Below are positions 23,565 through 33,500 of a stretch of 64,000 nucleotides of DNA, one piece after another. Position 1 is the stretch's first letter, and the number at the start of each line of letters is the position of its first letter. A model generated the notes under the pieces. The model saw only the letters and a program-made list of their open reading frames with translations, made no database searches and had not been told where the DNA came from. The DNA is from Lunularia cruciata (Eukaryota > Streptophyta > Marchantiopsida > Lunulariales > Lunulariaceae), in the NCBI GenBank assembly GCA_948567375.1, contig OX419762.1:54293034-54357033 (forward strand), in the 5' to 3' direction. Both the position numbers and the translations under genes were made by a program.

Positions 23565-26500
23565 TCAAGTACATCTAGGACATAACCACTGTCCCTGAGG
23601 AACCACCGTGAGGGGAGGAGTCATACATGCCATATGCCATCCTCTCGAACAGCTATCACACACTAACATAGTAGCAGCTCCACCAGAAGAGCCACATAAC
23701 ATACACCTCAAGCCTGCACGTACAAGTGCCAAGCTTGGGTCCATAGTACCATCAATGTTTGGGAGGTGGCATGGCGCACAATTGCGCACATGATCCTTCC
23801 AAACAACACCATCACGTCCTTCTAACACAAGGACTCCAGATGGCAAAACCTCGCGCACTCTCAAGATAGTGCGGCCTGTAGAAACATCAAGTGTCGTCGG
23901 TGCTGTCTGCTGTAGATATACATAGTCGCCTGGATGAAATCGACGGATCGAGGGTCTATAACCTCCTCCTCGAATGGTAGCATAGCGTAAAGTATCTCTA
24001 TGCTGAGCAATCGCCAAGTTCTCAAAGGCCATCGGCATCACTCTCTGAAAGATCTCTGCCCGCTGAGAACATGCGCTCATCCATACATCAGGGTCATCCA
24101 AGTCCAAAACTACAGTAGCATCTCGACGAATGGCTGCAGGTAAATCTGGATCTCGTCCATAGAGTAGAAAGCATGGAGAGAAGGATGCTAAGGAGGCTTG
24201 CCGGCTGAACCGATAGCCCATGGCCAACCAAGGTAACTGGAGATCCCAATCTCCCAAGTGGCCTCTCTGCAAACCATACTTTCGCAATCCTCTCTTCACC
24301 GTCTGAACCACTCTCTCTGCTAAGCCATCTGCCTCAGGGTGATCTCGGGATGTCGTACGATGATCAATCAAAGCCTTGTCACACAAGACCTGAAACTCTC
24401 CCAAGAACTCTGTACTGTGATCAGTCAAAACCTCAGCTGGTGCACCAAAATGACTAAGAACTCGATCCAGGAACGAGTAAGCTGTCCCTTCACTAGACTT
24501 GTCAAGAAGTGCCACCAACTCAATCCACTTGGAGAAGTGCTCCACCATCACCAAAACATACCGATGATGTCTCACAGTCAGCGGTAAAGGTCCGGCGAAG
24601 TCCAAACTCCAACGGTAACCCAATCCCATGATAGGTAATGGGTGTAACTGTGGCGTAGGAGCATTGAATGATGCTCTAACTCGGTCACAAACCACACATC
24701 TGGCAACAAACTGCTGTACCTCGGTCTGCATACCGCGCCACCAATAATGACTCTGGAGTAAGCTATATGTACGCTTTACTCCAAAATGTCCTAGCTCCTC
24801 ATGAGCATGACGGACCAACTGTGGTCTCTGTGATGGAAGTGGTACTACTCGCACTCTACCATCCTCCCATACACGCAAAAGGTGTCTACCCTCCAATCTG
24901 AACCGTCTGGCTTGCTGAAGAACACGGTCTCTCCCCTTGGCCCCAACTGTGCCACCCACAACACCAGTGCGAAGATAGTCCATCACTAAGACATCATCAT
25001 GAATGTCTCGCTGAACTGTACCAATATCTTCACTCTCTGGATCTGTGACCTCAATAACTCCTCTTGTATGCGCTGAGAGAGATACCACCAATGTCTCTGC
25101 AAATATACACAGAAAGGCCAATGCATGCCAACCTGGCACCATCTCCTCATCTGTCTCACCATGCCAACGTGCTCCGGTCTGATCCTGATGGCTGGGACAT
25201 GGGTTTCTACTCAACCCATCTGCATCACGGTTCACCACTCCAGGTCTGTGAACAACCGTGAAATCATACTCCTGTAAAATCAGAGCCCATCGTGCAAGCT
25301 TCCCTGAAAGCTTGTCGGACTCCATCAACCACTTCAGCGGCTGATGATCAGTGATGAGAGTGAAGGGGTTACCAAATAGGTAACATCGGAAATGTGCTAC
25401 TGCCCAAACTGCTGCCAAGCACTCTCCCTCATATGAACTATACTTTGACTCCGCTGAATTGTTGGAGCGACTAGCATAGGCCACCACAAACTCCTTCTCC
25501 TCATCATCATGCTGCGTGAGCACCGCTCCAAGCCCCAACATACTCCAATTAGTGTGAACCTGAAATGGTCGTCCCCTAATCGGTCTCCTCAAAATAGGAG
25601 CAGATGTCAACCTCTCCTTGAGCTCTACAAAAGCTCTCTCCTGCTCATCTCCCCAACACCACTCTTGTGTAAGCTTGGTCAGCTTCGTCAAGGCCTTGGC
25701 AATGGCACTAAATCCTCTAACATAGCGGCGATAGAAGTTCGCCAACCCAAGGAATGCTCGCACTCTGCTCACATCCGTAGGCCGAGGAATACGTGCAATA
25801 GCCTCCACCTTGGTCTGCTGAACACCAAGTCCTCCGGGGTAGATAGTGTGACCCAAATACTCAACCTGCTCATGGAAGAACCTACACTTCCCAGGATGTA
25901 ATTTGAGTCCATGAGATCTCAACCTCTCAAACACCTCCAACAACTGTCTCTCATGCTCCTACCCAGTAGTGCTATACACCAAAATGTCATCAATATAGCA
26001 CCGAGCAAAATCCAGTCCAGCTAGGATCCTATCCATGACCCTCTGGAACTCAGCAGGAGCATTCTTCAACCCAAATGGTAAGAACCTCCACTGATATAAC
26101 ACATCCTTGCCGTGAGGATCAATAGCCCAAAATGCTATCTTGGACTTATCCTCCTCCCTGATCGGCAACTGATGATATCCCGCTCGAAGATCCAAAGTAC
26201 TGAAGACCTTTGCATGCCCAATCGCATCAAAAATCTCCTCCGGTGTAGGCATGGCATACCGATCAGCCCTAGTCTATCGGTTGATAGGACGGTAATCTCC
26301 ACACATCCGCCTATCTGTATAGTTGCCATGCATATCCTTCTTGGCTGGCATCACTATCGCTGATGCATACTCTCCATGTGAAATCTCCACCAAACCAGCC
26401 TCAAAAAGGTCACTACTCCGGCTCTAAATCAATGTCCTCTCCATCTCACTATATCGATAAGGACGTCGGAAAACAGGTGTGTCGCTAGTCAGCTCAATCC

Positions 26501-26678
26501 GTATACCAGGTCCCTTCAGAGCACCCAAATCCTTCATACTGAAGGCAAAACAACTCGTGTGACTCCTCAAGAACCTCCAAACCCTCCGTCTTTCCTCTCC
26601 AGTAAGCTTGGGTCCAAGATCTGGCTCCCAAGTATCCTCTGTAACTGTAGTAGGAGTGGAAGACGTACTGACTGGCTG
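23565..26678 (-). pseudogene. RT-RNase H-integrase-PHD polyprotein of MT element 2
   Basis: This segment copies element RNA and inserts the cDNA. RT spans about 26400-25700, with [15 protein letters not shown] and YIDDILVYS (YIDD at 25997-25986). RNase H follows: the first catalytic Asp reads Asn (HTNWSMLGLGAV), where element 1 has Asp. A 792-codon open frame (25943-23565) holds the rest. Integrase has HHCC-type Cys/His then D448, D508 and E543, with TDHSTEF in place of TDQGTEF. The last 46 residues are a PHD finger: C747, C750, C762, C765, H770, C773, C788, C791. Breaks: TAG near 26425 and 26277 (shared with element 1) and a private TAG near 25957. Probably inactive. Confidence 0.88.
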
Positions 26679-26681
26679 CTA
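26673..26681 (-). other. conserved TAG-CAG-CCA, possible leaky stop between methyltransferase and RT
   Basis: The methyltransferase frame ends KGPV-TAG (26681-26679) followed by CAG CCA, in frame with RT downstream. UAG-CAR-YYA is the established type I readthrough context of plant viruses. The same nine bases are in element 1 (19843-19835). The old relic has TAG TAG CTA (10904-10912), which two C-to-T changes would give. Readthrough would limit the ratio of RT-integrase to Gag-protease-methyltransferase. Function is inferred. Confidence 0.6.
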
Positions 26682-28290
26682 TACTGGGCCCTTGGGAGCA
26701 ATGGTGTCATGCTCCCGACCACTAGAGGTCCCAACCTCTGTGTGAAAAACTCCCTCCACTCTGGCTGCAAGCTCCATACGTCCTCTGGCTGCATCCCATG
26801 TGGACCAAGGGTGTAATCCAAGTAGCCCACGCTCACCTGGATGGACTCCAGGTAGACCACTCTCCCTAGTAGCTACTGGATGTGTCCCAAGAATACCATG
26901 TCCACTCGGTCCATCGCCCCCAGCATGTGCCTGAATCGTCTCGATAGGCACAGGGCTCACAAGTGTCCGAGTGGTGATGCCTATCAAGCGCATCCTACGC
27001 TGCTCTGCCAAACCAAGGCTCACAATCCAGGTCAAACAGTTCAGGTCCATAGCCTGACCTAACACCTGACGCCTGGATGCCTCTGACACTGCTGGAACAG
27101 CGGTAATACCGGTGCGAAAACCCATTGCCCGCTCTCTCTCATCAGCATTGGGCTCCACCAACTGCTGTAACTGTGAGTCCCAAACAAGTCCAGGTCCTCC
27201 CTCTCGAAAAGCATGAGAGCCTGGGAAACTCATGAGTGTGGGAAATGCAGCTCTAGGCTGTCCAACTAGGTTCACCACTGCCATGGGTGACCTATCAGCC
27301 ACTACCACTGTCTGAGACTGACGTCCAGCATCCAAGATATCATTAACAAGAATGTGGTCTAGTCGCTGAATCCCATCATAACTACGCTGTAGAACCTCTT
27401 TGGGTAAAAGGTTTGTCCACCAAAGACGAAGACGATGAGCCCGTGATCCCACTCTGGCTGCATCTAACAATACAGCAGGTCCTATCCATGAATGGACCTG
27501 ATGTGTACTCGCCACCACTCTAGTGCGAGAATCACCCATCAATGGAACGTTCTCCAAAAGGTAAGCTGGAGAAACAGACTGATGAACCTGGAGATGTCGT
27601 AGTATCCGTAACATCTCCCAAAACACACCAGAACGAGGATCCTGAAGACCCAAACCGCGGCCCGCACTTGTATGTCCCTGACATGGCCATCCAGAAATCA
27701 CCAAGTGAACAGGCCCATGTCTCTCTAGGTCATGCGCCCCCAGTAAGGAAATGTCTCCTGGTAAGGCCTTCTGGTAACCTCTGACTGCTGACATCGGTAA
27801 TAACTCCGGATACCGATAGGCCAAGTGTGCCACATGATGTAAAGAGACTCGCCTAGCAGTCTCATCTCTCTCTACATACAAGTACCTCTGTACTCGGATA
27901 CCCGCCTGTAACACCGCAGCTAGTCCGGTGCTGATCCCACCAAACAACTCTAATAGACATATCCCCTCTACTGGATACTGCCAAGCAATGAGTGTGGTAT
28001 CCAGAGGTGTCAAAGCAATTGCCTCTGGAGGCTCATCCTCACACTCATCCCCTGATGGTACGAAGGCTCCACTCCAAGCCTGCTGCACCAACTGATCTGC
28101 ATGCTGCTGCAATGCCTCCTCTGAACTCCACAATGGAACATCCAAGGTGGATGGAACAATCCCACTCGTACTCCATAGCCGAGTGATCTCCTCTGGTACT
28201 GGAGTATCCTCTGCATGGGCGTTCCCCTCCAACAAGTCACCAGGCCAAGTAACTGCACCGCTGAAAGCCAAAACTGATGCTGCCATGGTC
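26679..28290 (-). CDS. DNA (cytosine-5) methyltransferase domain of MT element 2
   Basis: It would transfer a methyl group from S-adenosylmethionine to cytosine C5. Motifs are in standard order, numbered from the open frame's start at 28310: motif I LELFGGISTG (FGG 123-125, AdoMet binding), motif IV SGWPCQGHT (catalytic Cys210), motif VI LLENVP (Glu253), motif VIII AHRLRLWWTN, a target-recognition stretch after LVGQPRAAFPTLMSFPG, and a C-terminal ERAMGFRTG...LGQAMDLN segment resembling motifs IX-X of DNMT3/DRM-type enzymes. All key residues are present, unlike in element 1. The N-side is cut from the protease by the Athila insertion at 28291; the first ~6 codons of the frame are LTR. It ends at the TAG. 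Confidence 0.88.
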
Positions 28291-28969
28291 TGTAACACCC
28301 ATTTGTGCATGTGTGTGGTATTGTGATATTTAGCTTGGTATTACAAGTACTTAAGAGATATTATTTATATAGAGATAAAGGATGGTTCTATATTAGTCAT
28401 GGTTAGCTAAAGTTAGTCATAGCTAAGATAGATGGGACCTTACTTTAGAGGAAGTAGAAAAGATGAGCACCACTATTTTGGATTTTAGTGTGTTGACTTG
28501 GTATTATTCCTAGGTGTTTGGCTTTGGGGAAAGAGTTGAGAACTCTTGGGCCCGCAAGCCTTTTTGTTTTGGATTCTTCTTTAGTCCAAGGATAGCCCAT
28601 GTGAAGGAATCCTTGCTTTAGTGGTTGGGTCAAGATAAGGGGAATATGCCCATGTGAATGGATATTCCTTTCTACTTTTTGACTTTACTTGACTTTTAGT
28701 CTAGTAACTTGAGTTACTACGGTAATTAGTAACTTTGGTACGTAACTATTTCACAAGTATATAAACAAGGAGTGAGGAGGTACTCATCATCCTTTCATTT
28801 GCAACTATCTCTCTCTCATTGAGTTCTCTAGTGAGCAATGTCTTGAGTCTTGGAGTGTTAGCCTTGGAGGAGTATGATGGAGTTGGGGTTCCTTGCCTTC
28901 TTAGTCCATGGTGCGCTACCATAATAGCCATCAGAGGTTCATCCTGAGTGAGAGACAGGCCGGCTCACA
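28291..28969 (+). repeat. 5' LTR of the intact Athila-type element
   Basis: 679 bp, TGTAACACCC to GGCTCACA. The TATA box TATATAAAC at 28758-28766 implies transcription start near 28790. The RNA would then run through the leader to Gag-Pol. The 3' LTR at 35304-35982 is the same length and reads the same. Confidence 0.95.
28758..28766 (+). promoter_or_regulatory. TATA box of the Athila-type LTR
   Basis: TATATAAAC lies about 210 bp before the LTR end, followed by a CT-rich stretch (about 28803-28820) typical of plant start regions. The same box is at 35771-35779 in the other LTR and, as TATATAAAC, in the solo LTRs. Confidence 0.6.
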
Positions 28970-28989
28970 TTTTTGGTTCCGTTGCCGGG
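28970..28989 (+). other. primer-binding-site-like sequence
   Basis: TTTTTGGTTCCGTTGCCGGG follows the LTR. It resembles the TGGCGCCGTTGCCGGGGA site of many plant Tat/Athila-type elements, which pairs with the 3' end of a tRNA-Asp. Two or three bases differ, so the exact tRNA is uncertain. Confidence 0.6.
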
Positions 28990-29010
28990 ACCTCTCTAGA
29001 AGGCAAGATA

Positions 29011-29181
29011 ATGTTCCGCGTCCAATTCTACATTAGGCAGAAGGAGGCTATGAGAGCTCACTTGGAGAGAACATTAGGAGAGGAGAGTGCTGAACTTATG
29101 TTAGAGAACCAAGATCCATTTGTATACCCTGTAGTTCATTATGATGTCTTTGAGGTGATTTTGTACATCTTGTACACATGA
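29011..29181 (+). CDS. small leader ORF 1 of the Athila-type element
   Basis: A 56-residue ORF starting MFRVQFYIRQ. Its C-terminal part (LENQDPFVYPVVHYDVF, then LYILYT) resembles that of the third leader ORF (30327-30470), with the shared pattern MR-x2-L-x2-TLG ... PFV-x-P-x-V-x-Y ... YILY. It is kept in the old relic at 3335-3165. It could be the broken start of a once longer gag or a small accessory protein. Function unknown. Confidence 0.45.
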   Translation: MFRVQFYIRQKEAMRAHLERTLGEESAELMLENQDPFVYPVVHYDVFEVILYILYT

Positions 29182-29829
29182 GAGGAATTGGAGAGATTGT
29201 GTGAGGTGGATTGCAGATTTTGGGGATTAAGGTGATTTTGGGCAAAATCTCAAGTTTGAGATCTGGACTTGAGATTTCTACACATGATAGCTTGGGTTAT
29301 CTTTCAGTTAGCACACTTGAAATTATTGAGAGAGCTTCTATGCGCACTGGGCTAGAATTTTTGAAAGTTGATAGGGTAAAGTGCTCCCGCAACTGCATGC
29401 TCTCTGGAAAATTGTACAGAGTCTGCCATTTCTTCAATTTTTAGTGAATTGTCCTGAAAATTTCCAAGAAAATTCAGTGCATTGTATCCTACCTGGTGCC
29501 ACAAAAATTAGAGAGAGATCATTTTTGCGCAGTGCGTTATGAGTTTTTGAAATGAGGGGGGTGGTTTTCAGACCAAATCTGAAATATGGGTGCTGAATAG
29601 AAAGGTGTCTAGGCCAAATGGCTCGATGAAAAGATCTAAAATTTTGCAGGGAGGGACGCCCTAGAGTTCTGATCAAGTGTGGAAAATTTCAGAGGACTGT
29701 GACATATTCGTTGGGAGATTTGAGTGACATTGTGAGGAAGGGTCAATTCTGCAGAGTGGAGATCTCATGCATGAGAAGTTTGAGATCAACAAAAAGCATG
29801 TTTGAGTGTTTAGATTCATCTTTGGGAAC

Positions 29830-30303
29830 ATGGAGGGTCATCAAGAGTGGAAATTGAGATTATGCAAGGTTCCCCAAGGGTTTGAGGTGATTGTAGGGGT
29901 GGATTTGAGGAAAAGAGAGTTTACAATAGAATTTGAAGAGAGTGTTGAGAGGATCCAAAAACCTACACCACTTGGAGGAAAGAGTGAGTCTAAGTGCTTT
30001 CTATGTGGAGAGAAGGGACATAAGGCAAGTTCATCTCCATTAACCTTTGAGAGCAAGAGATTGAGGGAAAGGAGAGGCTTACTTGACTTGGGTTTGCATG
30101 TTGGACCTTCTTCACCAAGATTGGGAGGGAGAAGATCTAAGACCAAGGAGTTGTGTGAGGTTTGTGGAGTTGAAGGACTTCCAAAAGGACATGAGTGTAG
30201 TGGAGTAAAAGCACTTTTGGAAACTTTGGTGAAGGATCTTGGAGAGAGTCTTAGTACAGCTACAGAAATACTACCACCTTCATCAGCTAGTTCTCAAGAT
30301 TAG
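29830..30303 (+). CDS. leader ORF 2 of the Athila-type element, Cys-rich
   Basis: First ATG at 29830, 157 residues. It has a knuckle-like CFLCGEKGHKASS (the fourth ligand is Ser rather than Cys) and a second Cys cluster (CEVCGVEGLPKGHEC), with a basic middle. This suggests nucleic-acid binding. The reading frame is open upstream to at least 29806 without another ATG. A matching ORF is present in the relic at 2043-2540. No family is recognised. Confidence 0.5.
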   Translation: MEGHQEWKLRLCKVPQGFEVIVGVDLRKREFTIEFEESVERIQKPTPLGGKSESKCFLCGEKGHKASSSPLTFESKRLRERRGLLDLGLHVGPSSPRLGGRRSKTKELCEVCGVEGLPKGHECSGVKALLETLVKDLGESLSTATEILPPSSASSQD

Positions 30304-30326
30304 TGATGGAGATAATCTTTCAACTT

Positions 30327-30470
30327 ATGGATAAACTATCCATGAGAGTTAGATTAATATGCACTCTAGGATTTGATGTTGCTATAGAAATCTTGGAGCA
30401 ACCTGAACCTTTTGTGTTCCCTAGAGTGGATTATTCTCAGATGGTGTTAGTCATGTATATACTCTATTAG
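30327..30470 (+). CDS. small leader ORF 3 of the Athila-type element
   Basis: A 47-residue ORF (start MDKLSMRVRL) just before Gag-Pol. Its second half (LEQPEPFVFPRVDY) repeats the pattern of leader ORF 1. The gap to the Gag-Pol ATG (30540) is a purine-rich, A-rich stretch. It may be an upstream ORF that tunes translation of Gag-Pol, or a relic of a duplicated leader gene. Evidence is sequence similarity only. Confidence 0.4.
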   Translation: MDKLSMRVRLICTLGFDVAIEILEQPEPFVFPRVDYSQMVLVMYILY

Positions 30471-30539
30471 TAATAGAGTGAGAGAAAAGAAAAGAGAAAA
30501 AAAAAAATTAAGAGAAAAGAAAGATAGTGAGGGGTTAAG

Positions 30540-33500
30540 ATGGGGAAACTTCTGGTTTTCTTTGGCAAGGATGGAGAAGATGTGGAGGCCTTTGTGAGAG
30601 ACTTCAAGAGAGCTTGCATAGGAAACAATGAGAGGAGGAAGAATGAGTGGGCCTCATTATTACCAGATTTCTTTGAGGATGCAGCACTTACATGGTATGA
30701 GTCAGAATACCAAAAGAGAGAGAGGAGAGAGGGGGAAGAGGAGTCTTGGGAGACTTTGACTTCAGCACTCATTGAGAACTTTCTTCCTGATGAGAGTTAT
30801 GAGAGATTGATGAGTGAGGTTACATTTCTCAAGCAAGGAGATGGAGAGAAAGTGAGGGTCTATGTGGAAAGAGTGGAAAAGTTGGAGTCCAGATTTCGCA
30901 TAGTGTTGAGGAAGGGTGGGGATGATGTGGAGACTACAATGATTGGCATAGGGGCCATGCTCACCAAGAATTTTGTGGGAGGATTGAGACCACAAATTAG
31001 AAGCAAGGTGAGATATGAGAAACCTTCTTCCAAGGTTGAAGCTATCAAGATCGCAATTCGTATGGAGGAGAGTTTGGAAGGGGATGAGAGTGATTTGGTG
31101 GTGAAGGAGGTTGTGCATCCTCCTCAAGGCTACAAGTATGGTGGAACTTCTGATACTTTGGTGACAAGGGTTGCACCACAAGTAGTAGTTGCTCTAATTC
31201 TTGCACCTCCACCAAAAGATCCACTCCAAACCATCACAGAACAACTTGCGGATCTCAAGATCAATGTGGTGCAACTATGGGAGAAGAGAGAGGTGGATCA
31301 GAATGTAGGGAGAGGACCTAGGAGTTATGGAAACTATCCATATAGAGGAGGCCAACCAGCCAACAATTTCAATGATAGAAATTGTTTTGGTTGTGGAGGA
31401 AGAGGCCATATCCAAAGGAATTGCCCAAATTCCACTTACCATGGAGGAAGGGGTTATGAGGGAGCCAATAGAGGGAAAGAGGGAGGTAGTGAAACCCAAG
31501 TGGCTCCTAATCCCAACAAAGGTAAGGGGATAGCATCCATAGATGTGGTTGAGAGCAAGTATGAGAAGGGAGAGTGCTCAAACTCCAAGGGTCTTAATTT
31601 GGAGCTTTTGGCACAAGAGAAGAAGAGAGCTCGTTTTGCAGAGGATGTTCACTCTTCTCAAGGATTTACTTCAAGCAAGGATACTCCTATGTCTACTAGG
31701 AGCACTCGCACCTCAACACCATCAACAACAAAGACTCCAAGGAAGAAGTTGGGGATGGAGGACTTCTTGATCTCAAAGCAACAATGGAACTACAATGTGT
31801 TGGAGGATGTTGGTAGTCACAAGGCTAACATCACAGTGGGCCAATTAATTGCTTTGAACCCTACCTTGAGAAAGGAGCTTAGAGGTGGTTTGAGTTCTAC
31901 AAGGAGCAAAAAGAAGAAGAAGGCAAAAGTTCCAGTATCAATGGGGGTGGTGGATGCCAAGCCAGCACCATGGGAGGCTTGTGAATATGCCTCCAAGATT
32001 GATGTGAGAGTGAATGGTCACAACATCAAGGATGCATTGGTTGATGGAGGATCAGCAGTGAATGCCATGTCAGAAAGGTTGATGAAGAAGTTGGGTATGA
32101 TACCCTCAAGACCTTCAACATTTGTGGTGAGCATGGCAAACAAGCAACAAGTTCGACCAGTAGGGGTGATGGATAAGGTGGTAGTTTCAGTTATGGGAGT
32201 TCAAAATCTCATGACTTTCCAAGTCTTGAAGGATTCAAGCTATGACTTACTTCTTGGGAGGCCATGGTTGAGAGTAGCACGCACAACTGATCGATGGCAC
32301 AAAGGGTACTTGAGGATTGGGCCATCAAACCATAGAGTCACTGTTCCTGTGACTAACACCACCAACACTTCACATTCAGATACCCCATCTTCTAATTATT
32401 GGGAATCAGATTCTAAAGAAGGAGCTTCAGGTGTGGACACAAGCATGGAAGAGGAGACTTCCATGGAGGAAGATGAATCTGAATCTGATTCAGATGTGTA
32501 TCCCTTGTGTGCTATGGATTTTGCACCTAAGCCAGAGGTTTTGAAGGACCCAGATAAATCACCATTGACACTTGAGGAGGTAGAGAGAAGGTTATCTACC
32601 CTCAAGTATGGCCCAAATGTTACCAAGGAGGAGAAGGTGAGATTTGAGGAGATTTTCCGCAAGTTCATCCATGTGTTTGCTTTTAGTTACAAGGATTTGA
32701 AGGAAGTCACCTTGGAGGAGCACAAGATAGAGGTGGAGTCACATGCAAGACCAATCCGCCAAAAGCAACGTCGCATTAGCCCACCAATATCTTTGGTTGT
32801 GAAGGAGGAGATTGATAAGCTCAAGGAGGCTGGATTTATCTTTGAGGTGGAGAATTCAGAATGGGTGTCTCCAATTGTCATTGTGAAGAAAAAGAATGGC
32901 AAGCTTCGGGTATGTGTGGATTACAAGAAGCTTAATGCTGTTACCAAGAAGGACTACTACCCATTGCCATTCATTGATGAGATCTTGGAGGAGGTTGCAG
33001 GTCATGAGAGGTACAGTTTTGGAGATGGTTATAGTGGATATAACCAAATAAAGATTGCACCAGAGCATCAACAACTCACCACATTCACCACACCTTGGGG
33101 AACTTACGCTTTCAAGGTCATGCCTTTTGGGCTTTGCAATGCTCCAGCCACATTCCAACGGTTCATGAACAAGGTATTTGAACCTTTCATTGGGAAATTT
33201 GTGAGAGATTTCATTGATGACTTTTGTGTCTATGGGAGCAAGGAGGAGCACTTTGAGCACCTAATCAAAGTCTTGCAACGCTTGGATGAGGCAAATGCAT
33301 CACTCAACCCAGAGAAGTGCATTTTTGGATGTGAAGAAGGTCTACTTTTGGGGCACATCATCTCCAAGGATGGAATAGCAGTTGATCCTGAGAAGGTGAG
33401 GAAAATCTCAGACCTTCCATTCCCTTCAAGCTTGACAAAGTTACGCCAATTCTTGGGAATGGTTGGGTACTATAGGAGGTTCATCTTCTCATTTTCCAAC

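Noticed and set aside
26270-26681. Nuclear genetic code with TAG read as Gln
   Set aside because: The 1,571-codon intact Gag-Pol and the VOC exons use TAG or TGA only as stops and use CAA/CAG for Gln. A host with TAG as Gln would show it in those frames.
26679-28290. A host methyltransferase gene interrupted by repeats
   Set aside because: The domain sits collinearly between protease and RT in three separate copies within matching target duplications.
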